Made by a program: the position numbers and the translations under genes. From assembly GCF_003478505.1 (NCBI RefSeq), contig NZ_QUFI01000026.1, forward strand, positions 1 to 42,594: 42,594 bases of DNA, read 5' to 3'. This document shows positions 9,466 to 16,998 of the stretch, piece by piece (within the stretch, counting starts at the first letter, position 1; every line of letters starts with the position of its first letter). The DNA is from Clostridium sp. AF27-2AA (lineage in GTDB: Bacteria; Bacillota; Clostridia; Lachnospirales; Lachnospiraceae). Below the pieces are notes generated by a model. The model was not told where the DNA came from and made no database searches. It was given only the letters and a program-made list of their open reading frames with translations.

Positions 9466-9499
9466 AAACCTGTGCAACCATCACGGCACAGGTTTTTTT
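9466..9499 (+). terminator. Orphan rho-independent terminator upstream of recA
   Basis: Stem AAACCTGTGC / GCACAGGTTT with a 10-base loop and a run of seven T. No protein gene on this strand ends before it. An extended -10 (TGTTATACT, 9391-9399) lies about 70 bases upstream, so a transcript of about 90 nt is possible. The rest of the 9351-9754 gap holds two recA promoters and an SOS box. Confidence 0.7.
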
Positions 9500-9523
9500 C
9501 TGGTTATTTTTCATTTTCAAGGT

Positions 9524-9553
9524 TTGACATGGTGCCCTGTGGCATGATATAGT
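9524..9553 (+). promoter_or_regulatory. Upstream sigma-A promoter (probable recA P1)
   Basis: TTGACA, 18-base spacer, TATAGT. The predicted start near 9560 lies about 195 bases before recA. It is not overlapped by the SOS box, so it may supply basal expression, although a downstream bound repressor could still block elongation. Confidence 0.5.
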
Positions 9554-9648
9554 GAAAGTGCAGTCTGGACGGCGCTTCCACTCCGTCCCTTTTCAAAAGA
9601 ATCTATCCGGCATCTCGCCAGAATCCCGGAAAAACTTATGGTAATTTG

Positions 9649-9703
9649 TTGACATTTTGATTTGTTTATACTATGATTAGAACATCGAAAAGAACATTTG
9701 TTC
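9649..9703 (+). promoter_or_regulatory. SOS-controlled recA promoter with LexA/DinR box
   Basis: TTGACA (9649), 17-base spacer, TATGAT (9672-9677), predicted start near 9684. The box GAACATTTGTTC (9692-9703) matches the Gram-positive LexA pattern GAAC-N4-GTTC and lies just downstream of the start, a classic repressor position. Immediately after it an RNA hairpin (CGCAGCT / AGCTGCG, 9703-9730) can form in the leader. The ribosome site GGAGG follows before ATG 9755. Confidence 0.85.
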
Positions 9704-9754
9704 GCAGCTGCAAAAGCAACTGTAGCTGCGCTTGTTCTGCATTTGGAGGAAAAT

Positions 9755-10843
9755 ATGAATAAAGACGATAAATTAAAAGCCCTTGACGCTGCCATTACAC
9801 AGATTGAGAAATCCTACGGAAAAGGTTCCATCATGAAACTCGGTGATTCCGGTACCAATATGAATATTGAAACTGTACCGACCGGCTCCATCAGCCTGGA
9901 TATTGCTCTGGGACTTGGCGGTGTGCCGAAGGGACGTGTCATTGAAATCTACGGACCGGAGTCCAGTGGTAAGACTACCGTGGCGCTCCACATGGTAGCC
10001 GAGGTGCAGAAGCGCGGCGGCATTGCCGGTTTCATTGACGCAGAGCACGCTCTTGATCCGGTATACGCAAAGAATATCGGTGTAGACATTGACAACCTCT
10101 ACATTTCCCAGCCGGATAACGGTGAGCAGGCACTGGAAATTACCGAGACCATGGTACGTTCCGGCGCGGTAGACATTGTCATCGTGGACTCCGTTGCAGC
10201 CCTGGTTCCGAAGGCTGAGATTGACGGTGAGATGGGAGACTCCCACGTAGGCCTGCAGGCACGTCTTATGTCCCAGGCGCTGCGTAAGCTGACCGGTATC
10301 ATCAGCAAGTCCAACTGCTGTGTCATCTTCATCAACCAGCTGCGTGAGAAGGTCGGCGTGATGTTCGGCAATCCGGAGACGACTACCGGTGGCCGTGCGC
10401 TGAAGTTCTATTCCTCCGTCCGCATGGATGTGCGCCGTGTTGAGTCTATCAAGCAGGGCGGTGAGGTGATCGGTAATCACGTTCGCGTGAAAGTTGTAAA
10501 GAACAAGATTGCTCCGCCATTTAAAGAGGCAGAGTTTGACATCATGTTTGGCCAGGGCATTTCCAAAGAGGGAGACATCCTGGACCTTGCCGTGAAAGAT
10601 GACATCGTGGAGAAGAGCGGCGCATGGTATGCCTACGGCGGTGCCAAAATCGGCCAGGGCCGTGAGAATGCCAAATCCTACTTAAGAGAGCATCCGGCAG
10701 TCTGTGCCGAGGTTGAGACAAAGGTACGTGAGAAGCATGGTCTTCCGGCAGACGAGACTGTAGCAGCCCTTGCGGCAAACGCGGCCGAGGAAGAGGCACA
10801 GGACGCAGCATTCGCTGAGGCTGGCCTGGAAGACGAAGAGTAA
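9755..10843 (+). CDS. recA: Recombinase RecA
   Basis: DNA strand-exchange ATPase and LexA co-protease. It is 362 residues from ATG 9755, chosen because GGAGG lies 7 bases before it and the protein begins [25 protein letters not shown] as in the family. The upstream ATG at 9698 falls inside the SOS box. Walker [10 protein letters not shown] is at about 67; the [19 protein letters not shown] segment, loop L1 region, the FINQLREK Walker-B-adjacent region and L2 ([17 protein letters not shown]) follow. An acidic C-terminal tail ([18 protein letters not shown]) is typical. It is followed by recX after 4 bases. Confidence 0.98.
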   Translation: MNKDDKLKALDAAITQIEKSYGKGSIMKLGDSGTNMNIETVPTGSISLDIALGLGGVPKGRVIEIYGPESSGKTTVALHMVAEVQKRGGIAGFIDAEHALDPVYAKNIGVDIDNLYISQPDNGEQALEITETMVRSGAVDIVIVDSVAALVPKAEIDGEMGDSHVGLQARLMSQALRKLTGIISKSNCCVIFINQLREKVGVMFGNPETTTGGRALKFYSSVRMDVRRVESIKQGGEVIGNHVRVKVVKNKIAPPFKEAEFDIMFGQGISKEGDILDLAVKDDIVEKSGAWYAYGGAKIGQGRENAKSYLREHPAVCAEVETKVREKHGLPADETVAALAANAAEEEAQDAAFAEAGLEDEE

Positions 10844-10847
10844 GGGC

Positions 10848-11429
10848 ATGAAGGTCTGGAGTATACAGGGCGGAGAAGTACAGGTGCAGAATCTGTCCCT
10901 GGAAAACCTGCAGTCAGGAAAACGGCAGAATCCGGATCCGGCCGAGAACACAAAGAAAACAGGCAGTCAGAACAGAACCGTCCGGGAGTGTGCCCTCGCA
11001 CTCCTTGAGTTTCGTGACCGTACGGAGCGGGAACTGCGCCAGAAGTTAAAAGAGCGCGAATACAGCGCCGAAGAGATTAACGAGACGGTACTCTTTTTAA
11101 AGGAGTACCGTTATTTAGACGATGAAGCCTATGCGGACCGCTACATCCGATCCTGCGCCGCGCGCAAAAGCCGCCGCCAGATCCGGGCAGATTTAGAGCG
11201 CAAAGGGGTATCCCGGGAGATCATCGACCTGCAGCTTCAGGAGAAAACGGTGGACGAGGACAGCCAGATCCGAAAGCTTCTTGAGAAGAAAGGATATGAA
11301 CCCGGAAAGCGCATGGAGCCGTCTGAGTACCGGCGCATTATGGGGGCTCTTGGACGGCGTGGATTTTCAGGGGAAGCCATCCGCAAGGCTATGGAAAGCA
11401 TGCGGGAAGAACTGGAGGAATTCTTCTGA
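10848..11429 (+). CDS. recX: RecA regulatory protein RecX
   Basis: Modulates RecA filaments. The 193 residues consist of an N-terminal extension of about 45 residues without recognised motif, then three-helix RecX repeats: VRECALALLEFRDRTERELRQKLKEREYSAEEI, then FLKEYRYLDDEAYADRYIRSCAARKSRRQIRADLERKGV, then a C-terminal repeat ending GALGRRGFSGEAIRKAM. The start at 10848 was chosen because it follows the recA stop by 4 bases; the longer frame would overlap recA by 74 bases. Co-transcription with recA puts it under the same SOS control. Confidence 0.9.
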   Translation: MKVWSIQGGEVQVQNLSLENLQSGKRQNPDPAENTKKTGSQNRTVRECALALLEFRDRTERELRQKLKEREYSAEEINETVLFLKEYRYLDDEAYADRYIRSCAARKSRRQIRADLERKGVSREIIDLQLQEKTVDEDSQIRKLLEKKGYEPGKRMEPSEYRRIMGALGRRGFSGEAIRKAMESMREELEEFF

Positions 11430-11468
11430 TTTGTGACGCGGGATGCGTAATGAACTTCTACAGAGTTA

Positions 11469-11497
11469 TTGACATAATGCACAAAACAGTTTAAAAT
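11469..11497 (+). promoter_or_regulatory. Sigma-A promoter of rny
   Basis: TTGACA, 17-base spacer, TAAAAT, 50 bases before the GTG start. No terminator separates recX from it, so some readthrough is likely. Confidence 0.75.
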
Positions 11498-11546
11498 TGT
11501 AGTGTTGTATTGTTGTACAATGAAAACTAAATAAGGAGGTGCTCCT

Positions 11547-13091
11547 GTGTCAACGATAATAGCAGTTGTAATTACACTGTGTGTTGTGGCGCCTATTAGC
11601 TGGGCTGTTGCGACCGCGCATCGGAAAAATGCTTACGAAAGCAAGATCGGAACCGCGGAAGAAAAAGCCAGGGAAATAATAGATGAAGCGTTAAAGACGG
11701 CAGAGACAAAGAAGCGAGAAGCTCTCCTGGAGGCGAAGGAAGAGTCCTTAAAGACTAAGAATGAGCTGGATAAAGAGACAAAGGAAAGAAGAGCTGAACT
11801 TCAGCGCTATGAACGACGTGTGCTGAGCAAAGAAGAAAACTTAGACAAAAAAACAGAGAACCTTGAACGGCGGGAAGCCGGGCTTGCATCCCGTGAGGAA
11901 GCCTTGAACAAGCGTAATGGTGAGGTTGAGGCCCTTTACGAAAAAGGGATACAGGAACTGGAGCGTATTTCCGGTTTAACCTCCGAACAGGCAAAAGAGT
12001 ATCTGCTCAGATCTGTTGAGGCGGAGGTCAAGCATGACACTGCCAAGATGATCAAGGATCTGGAGAACAAGGCAAAAGAAGAAGCTGACAAAAAGGCAAA
12101 GGAGTATGTGGTTACTGCGATTCAGAGATGTGCTGCAGACCATGTGGCTGAAACTACCGTATCTGTAGTACAGCTTCCGAACGATGAAATGAAGGGACGC
12201 ATCATTGGCCGTGAGGGACGTAACATCCGTACCCTTGAGACTATGACTGGTGTGGAGCTCATCATCGATGATACGCCTGAGGCAGTCGTATTATCCGGTT
12301 TTGATCCGGTACGGCGTGAGGTGGCAAGAATTGCCCTGGAGCGCCTGATCGTGGATGGACGTATCCATCCGGCGAGAATCGAAGAGATGGTAGAAAAAGC
12401 ACAGCGTGAGGTTGAAGCAAATATGCGTGAGGATGGTGAGGCTGCAGCCCTTGAGGTCGGCATCCACGGCATCCATCCGGAACTGATCAAACTGCTTGGT
12501 AAGATGAAATTCAGAACCAGTTACGGTCAGAATGCATTAAAGCATTCTATCGAGGTTGCACAGCTTGCAGGTCTGCTGGCCGCAGAGGTTGGTGCAGATG
12601 TGCGTCTGGCAAAGCGTGCTGGTTTACTGCATGACATTGGAAAATCCATCGACCACGAGATGGAAGGCTCTCATGTACAGCTTGGCGCAGACCTTTGCAG
12701 AAAGTACAAAGAATCTGCGACTGTCATCAATGCAGTAGAGTCTCATCATGGCGATGTTGAACCGCAGGGCCTGATTCCATGCCTGGTACAGGCTGCAGAT
12801 ACCATTTCCGCAGCAAGACCTGGCGCAAGAAGAGAAACTGTGGAGACATACACCAACCGATTAAAACAGCTTGAAGAGATCACCAATTCCTTCAAGGGAG
12901 TTGATAAGTCCTTCGCGATCCAGGCTGGCCGTGAGGTTCGTATCATGGTTATCCCGGAGCAGGTAAGTGACGATGACATGGTTCTGATGGCACGTGAGAT
13001 TTCCAAGCGCATTGAGGATGAGCTGGAATATCCGGGCCAGATCAAGGTCAATGTGATCCGCGAATCCCGCGTAACTGATTACGCAAAATAA
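11547..13091 (+). CDS. rny: Ribonuclease Y
   Basis: Membrane-anchored endoribonuclease that starts mRNA decay. It is 514 residues: an N-terminal membrane helix (about 3-24), a long charged coiled coil (about 30-195), a KH RNA-binding domain with [15 protein letters not shown] at about 217, and an HD domain with [17 protein letters not shown] and [12 protein letters not shown] (metal-binding HD at about 361). The start is GTG, supported by a perfect AAGGAGGT ending 6 bases before it. It is monocistronic with its own promoter and terminator. Confidence 0.96.
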   Translation: MSTIIAVVITLCVVAPISWAVATAHRKNAYESKIGTAEEKAREIIDEALKTAETKKREALLEAKEESLKTKNELDKETKERRAELQRYERRVLSKEENLDKKTENLERREAGLASREEALNKRNGEVEALYEKGIQELERISGLTSEQAKEYLLRSVEAEVKHDTAKMIKDLENKAKEEADKKAKEYVVTAIQRCAADHVAETTVSVVQLPNDEMKGRIIGREGRNIRTLETMTGVELIIDDTPEAVVLSGFDPVRREVARIALERLIVDGRIHPARIEEMVEKAQREVEANMREDGEAAALEVGIHGIHPELIKLLGKMKFRTSYGQNALKHSIEVAQLAGLLAAEVGADVRLAKRAGLLHDIGKSIDHEMEGSHVQLGADLCRKYKESATVINAVESHHGDVEPQGLIPCLVQAADTISAARPGARRETVETYTNRLKQLEEITNSFKGVDKSFAIQAGREVRIMVIPEQVSDDDMVLMAREISKRIEDELEYPGQIKVNVIRESRVTDYAK

Positions 13092-13127
13092 TCGTTTTTA
13101 TGCGGACAGCAGTACAGTATAGCAGCA

Positions 13128-13168
13128 GAAATGAAAGACCGGTATTGAGAAAATGCCGGTCTTTTTTC
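13128..13168 (+). terminator. rny terminator, copy 1 of a 41-bp repeat
   Basis: Stem AAGACCGG...CCGGTCTT closed by a GAGAA loop and followed by six T. The whole 41-bp segment, including flanking bases GAAATGAAA, recurs identically at 14662-14702. Confidence 0.9.
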
Positions 13169-13246
13169 ATTATGTCCGATATCATGCTCTGTACGCCATT
13201 GTGATATAAAAGCTCTATAGCGTTTACTGATATTTATGTCTGAAAA

Positions 13247-13275
13247 TTGACTTTTTTGCTGTCACCCTTTATACT
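13247..13275 (+). promoter_or_regulatory. Sigma-A promoter of the DUF819 gene with long leader
   Basis: TTGACT, 17-base spacer, TATACT, about 170 bases before the ATG. The leader carries a small hairpin (TGGCA/TGCCA near 13312), a strong orphan ribosome site GGAAGGAGG (13363-13371) and a second hairpin (CCACC-gatatct-GGTGG near 13417-13433). No known riboswitch was recognised. The rest of the 13092-13450 gap is the rny terminator and unassigned sequence. Confidence 0.6.
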
Positions 13276-13450
13276 ACATAGAAGAAAAGTCAAAATAAGA
13301 AGTGGCATACTGCCATGCCATTCTCACATTGTCCTGCGGTTCGTGAAAAGGTATTGAAATGGGGAAGGAGGAAAATTCAACCGCCTGTTTTGACTTGTTC
13401 TGAAAAAATTAAAGCCCACCGATATCTGGTGGCGGAATGGAGCATTTCAA

Positions 13451-14626
13451 ATGATTCATGATGGATTTATCTATCTGGCCACTTTAATGCTGCTGGCAGC
13501 AATTTTGGTCAATCTTCCTGTGTACCTGCGGGGAAAGGGCGCACAGACTTTTTTTAAATTTGCACCACCGATCGTTCTGATCTATTTAGGCATGATGCTT
13601 TTATGCACTATGAAAGTATGGGATTTGCAGGATACGTCAGCCGTTTATGTAGCAATTAAAAATCCATTACTCTACGCGATGCTGTTTTTAATGCTGCTTC
13701 GTTGTGATCTGAAAAAAATTATTAAATTAGGACCGAAAATGCTGATCGGTTTCTTCTCAGCAAGTATTTCAATCGGTATTGGTTTTGTAGTAAGCTATGG
13801 CATTTTCCATAAATTACTGGGACCGGATAGCTGGAAAGCACTTGCAGCACTGTGCGGAAGCTGGTTAGGCGGCGGCAGTAATATGCTGGCGGTTCAGGCA
13901 ATTCTGGATGTAAGTGAAGAAAGTCTGGCATATGCCCTGGTAATGGACTCGGTTTGTGCAGTGATCTATGTTATGTTCCTTCTGTGGGTGATTAATTTCT
14001 CTAAGGAATTCAACTCCTGGACAAAGGCAGATGTACGTCTGATCGATGAAGTAGGAGCATCTCTGGAAAAAGAGGCAAGGGAGGACAAGAGACCTCTTGC
14101 ATGGAAAAACATGCTTCTTTTGATCGGTGTATCCTTTTTTGTATCCTCTCTGTCCAAGGATGCCGGTGTTATGGTTGCTTCCGTTCTGCCTGTTTTTGAT
14201 AAGGCAACCTGGACGGTCCTTCTCGTAACAGCTGCCGGCCTGATCGCAGCGATGACTCCGTTTGGAAAGATTAAGGGAACGGAAGAGGTTTCCAATATCA
14301 TTCTTTACATTGTCGTTGCGATGATCGCTTCCAGAGCAGATATCTCTGCTATGGGAAATGCACCGGTATGGCTGGCAGCCGGATTCCTGATCCTGCTGAT
14401 CCATGTAACGGTTATGGTAATCCTCGCAAAGCTGATCCGGCTGGATATCTTTACCTGTGGCGTTGCTTCGCTGGCGAATATCGGAGGAACTGCGACAGCA
14501 CCGGTACTTGCAGGCGCATACAGTAACGCGCTGGTTCCGATCGGTATCCTGATGGCTCTCCTCGGCAATATTATTGGAACGCCGGGCGGCGCATTTGTAG
14601 GATACTTAATGAGCCTGATCGGGTAG
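13451..14626 (+). CDS. DUF819 family integral membrane protein
   Basis: It has 391 residues and about 10-11 hydrophobic membrane helices, with the family-typical motif WKALAALCGSWLGGGSNMLAVQ at about 131 and a C-terminal ASLANIGGTATAPVLAGAY repeat of it. The two inverted halves suggest a transporter fold. A charged cytoplasmic loop (about 195-220) separates them. The substrate is unknown. Related B. subtilis YjcL is also uncharacterised. The ribosome site GGAG lies 9 bases before the ATG. The gene stands alone between two identical terminators. Confidence 0.85.
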   Translation: MIHDGFIYLATLMLLAAILVNLPVYLRGKGAQTFFKFAPPIVLIYLGMMLLCTMKVWDLQDTSAVYVAIKNPLLYAMLFLMLLRCDLKKIIKLGPKMLIGFFSASISIGIGFVVSYGIFHKLLGPDSWKALAALCGSWLGGGSNMLAVQAILDVSEESLAYALVMDSVCAVIYVMFLLWVINFSKEFNSWTKADVRLIDEVGASLEKEAREDKRPLAWKNMLLLIGVSFFVSSLSKDAGVMVASVLPVFDKATWTVLLVTAAGLIAAMTPFGKIKGTEEVSNIILYIVVAMIASRADISAMGNAPVWLAAGFLILLIHVTVMVILAKLIRLDIFTCGVASLANIGGTATAPVLAGAYSNALVPIGILMALLGNIIGTPGGAFVGYLMSLIG

Positions 14627-14661
14627 AGAACAACAATTGAAACGGGTAACACAAGAGAAAC

Positions 14662-14702
14662 GAAATGAAAGACCGGTATTGAGAAAATGCCGGTCTTTTT
14701 TC
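14662..14702 (+). terminator. DUF819 gene terminator, copy 2 of the 41-bp repeat
   Basis: Identical over 41 bases to the rny terminator at 13128-13168, with the same stem, loop and T-run. Confidence 0.9.
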
Positions 14703-14742
14703 TTACGTTTTTATGAGAAAACTTACGAATCAGGACGGCATC

Positions 14743-14771
14743 TTGACATTGGAAAAGAGATGTAATAGAGT
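14743..14771 (+). promoter_or_regulatory. Probable promoter of the second wall-repeat protein
   Basis: TTGACA, 17-base spacer, TAGAGT. The -35 is perfect and the -10 weak, 73 bases before the start codon. Confidence 0.45.
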
Positions 14772-14843
14772 AAAACTGTAATAATCCAGATCCATAAAAA
14801 AGCTGAGTATCCAGCAATAAATCATAAAAAGAGAGTGGGGAAG

Positions 14844-15830
14844 ATGATGAGTAAAAAGAAACTGATTGGTATGATTACCATCGCAGCTCTCCTGACAGGG
14901 CTGATGGCAATGCCGGTTATGGCGGCCAGCAAAAAGAAAATCAAATCGGTAAATGTAAAAGTGACAGCAAGTATTACCCCGGAGACCCGCATCGGATCTG
15001 AAGATGTTGATGTCGATGTAAAGGACTCCAGCAAGTATTATTATGATACTTATGAGGTGAACAATTCCGGTTTTGAATGGGTAGCTACCGATGTACCGGA
15101 ACTTAGCATTTATCTGCGTGCAGAGGATGGATATTATTTTTCCCTGTCAAAGCTGAGTGATGTGAAACTGGACGGAGCAACACTGGTAAAGGCATCTAAG
15201 CAGGATTCCTCTGAAACATTGAAACTGGTAGTAAAACTTCCGTCCCTGTCTGAGTATGTTGCAGATTTTAACGAAGAAGAGACGGTTAATCTGACCAATA
15301 ATGGTTTTGCCATCTGGAATCCAATTTCCGGAGCAGGAAGCTATGAGGTTATGGTCTACCGTGATGGCAGTGCAGTAGGTGTGACCACGCGGACAACTAC
15401 AGAACCGAACTATAACCTGAAGAACGAAGTGACCAGACCTGCCAGTTATCAGGTAAAGGTGCGCCCGGTTAATGGAGAGAATGCTTCTAACAAGGGTAAG
15501 TGGGTAGAATCCAATGTTGTTTCTTACAATGCGGACCAGGTGAAGGCAATCCGTGCCGGAGAGGCAGGCGGTCTGCCGGTTTCTGGTGAGTGGAAGAGCG
15601 ATACAACCGGCTGGTGGTATCAGCACAGTGACGGAACTTACACGAAGAATGCCTGGGAAGAGATTGATGGCAAGTGGTATATCTTCGATGAGAATGGTTA
15701 CATGAGAACCGGATGGGTTGACTGGAACGGTGAAAAATACTATTGTGACAATTCCGGTGCAATGCTGAAAAACACTACAACTCCGGATGGATATATTCTG
15801 GATTACGATGGACGGATCAAGAATCATTAA
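14844..15830 (+). CDS. Secreted protein with C-terminal choline-binding-type repeats
   Basis: A signal peptide (MMSKKKLIGMITIAALLTGLMAMPVMA) is followed by about 220 residues rich in beta structure without a recognised family (Tyr/Asp-rich, with a segment resembling a fibronectin-like fold around YEVMVYRDGSAVGVTTRT). The last 80 residues carry wall-binding repeats: TGWWYQHSDGTYTKNAW, EEIDGKWYIFDENGYMRTGW, VDWNGEKYYCDNSGAML. It is probably displayed on the cell wall, with an unknown role. ATG 14844 or 14847 fits the GAGAGTGGGG ribosome region better than the upstream GTG 14835. Confidence 0.8.
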   Translation: MMSKKKLIGMITIAALLTGLMAMPVMAASKKKIKSVNVKVTASITPETRIGSEDVDVDVKDSSKYYYDTYEVNNSGFEWVATDVPELSIYLRAEDGYYFSLSKLSDVKLDGATLVKASKQDSSETLKLVVKLPSLSEYVADFNEEETVNLTNNGFAIWNPISGAGSYEVMVYRDGSAVGVTTRTTTEPNYNLKNEVTRPASYQVKVRPVNGENASNKGKWVESNVVSYNADQVKAIRAGEAGGLPVSGEWKSDTTGWWYQHSDGTYTKNAWEEIDGKWYIFDENGYMRTGWVDWNGEKYYCDNSGAMLKNTTTPDGYILDYDGRIKNH

Positions 15831-15843
15831 AAAATACGATAAT

Positions 15844-15882
15844 AAAAACAGCCCAGACGTTAAGTCTACGGGCTGTTTTTGT
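15844..15882. terminator. Bidirectional terminator between wall-repeat protein and HAD gene
   Basis: AAAAACAGCCC...GGGCTGTTTTT with an inner AGAC/GTCT stem. T-runs follow on both strands, serving both convergent genes. Confidence 0.88.
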
Positions 15883-15900
15883 TTGTCATATTTTGTTTTT

Positions 15901-16725
15901 TTACAGAACCCATTCCTCCAGAAAATGAGCTGCTCCATCTTCTTCATTATTCCCGGCTACAAATTTTGCTGCCTGTTTTACATCATCTTCCGCATTTCTC
16001 ATTGCGGCTGAAATGCCCGCAGCCTGAAGCATGGAGATATCGTTTTCGTTATCCCCAATAGCCAGAACATTTTCCAATTGTATCCCCAGTTTTTCACAAA
16101 GTATATATAGTGCATTTCCTTTGGAAGCATTGGTGGAGTTTAGTTCTATAATGCCATCGCCGGTTCGCAGAAATGCAATGCCTGGTATGGGGCTTCCTTT
16201 TTCCAGCAGTTTCTGTGCCAGTTCATCTGTTAAGACAAAAGCCCCCATTTTCATCACGTTTACCCCGCTGGTCTTTAAAAACTCTCCCAGATTTTTTACA
16301 TTTCCTTCGCTGAATCTGATGTAAGGATATTTCTCCGAAAGCCCTGTTTTCTCCCAGCCTTCTGCCCGGAAAGTACCTTTGTCTGTATGGACATATACAG
16401 CCACGGGAAATTGCTCCAGATAAGCAAGGGCTTTCAATGCTTTTTCTGTGGGAATACCTGTCTCGCTGATACTTTTTTCTTTTTGTACATCCATAAGCAT
16501 GGCACCATTGGAGCAGATGGCATATTTGATTCCTTTCACATTATTTAAGACAGCAGCTTTCATTCCATTTAAAGGTCTGCCAGATGCCGGCACCAGGAGT
16601 ATGCCTTTTTCAACAATCTTTCTCAAAACATTTATTGTATAGTCTGATATGCTTTTGTCATTATGAAGAAGAGTTCCGTCCATGTCTACGGCCACCAGAT
16701 AAATGGTTGGTTTCTTGTTGTGCAT
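15901..16725 (-). CDS. Cof-type HAD-IIB sugar phosphatase
   Basis: The 274 residues have HAD motifs: I at 14-18 (DMDGT, nucleophile D14 and acid D16), II PASGRP, the conserved Lys/large alpha-beta cap characteristic of class IIB, and IV AIGDNENDISML. The Cof family dephosphorylates sugar phosphates, FMN or similar; the exact substrate cannot be read. GGAGG lies 8 bases before the ATG. It has its own promoter with an overlapping palindrome and is divergent from the LevR-like regulator and PTS operon. It could therefore act on the sugar phosphate from that transporter, which is inference from position only. Confidence 0.88.
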   Translation of the reverse strand: MHNKKPTIYLVAVDMDGTLLHNDKSISDYTINVLRKIVEKGILLVPASGRPLNGMKAAVLNNVKGIKYAICSNGAMLMDVQKEKSISETGIPTEKALKALAYLEQFPVAVYVHTDKGTFRAEGWEKTGLSEKYPYIRFSEGNVKNLGEFLKTSGVNVMKMGAFVLTDELAQKLLEKGSPIPGIAFLRTGDGIIELNSTNASKGNALYILCEKLGIQLENVLAIGDNENDISMLQAAGISAAMRNAEDDVKQAAKFVAGNNEEDGAAHFLEEWVL

Positions 16726-16763
16726 ATTGATTTCCTCCGTTTGAATTTTTCTGTATGATTCAT

Positions 16764-16799
16764 TAAGTATAGCATACTTAGCCTATATAACAGTGTCAA
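16764..16799 (-). promoter_or_regulatory. Promoter of the HAD gene with overlapping palindromic operator
   Basis: On the minus strand: TTGACA (complement of 16794-16799), 17-base spacer, TATGCT (complement of 16771-16776). A 17-base palindrome TAAGTAT-AGC-ATACTTA (16764-16780) covers the -10, a position suited to a repressor. No cognate regulator is identified. Confidence 0.65.
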
Positions 16800-16998
16800 T
16801 TCTAGTGTCGAAGCCATTCTCACCCATCGAACATTTCATCATTTTCCTCATCGATACTGACGAATCCCTTGTGAAACTGGCGAAATCGTTCAAAACATCT
16901 TCCTTTCAAAACTATTTTTTGTATAATTGTATTTGCAGTCAGGTAGATATTAAAAACGCGTGAAAAGAATTCAAGTCAAATCAAGAAGCAGGAGAATC

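Noticed and set aside
16877..16892. Possible sigma-54 -24/-12 promoter (CTGG...TTCA) before the LevR-like regulator
   Set aside because: The -12 element lacks the essential GC, and the regulator lacks the GAFTGA loop, so the resemblance is probably chance.
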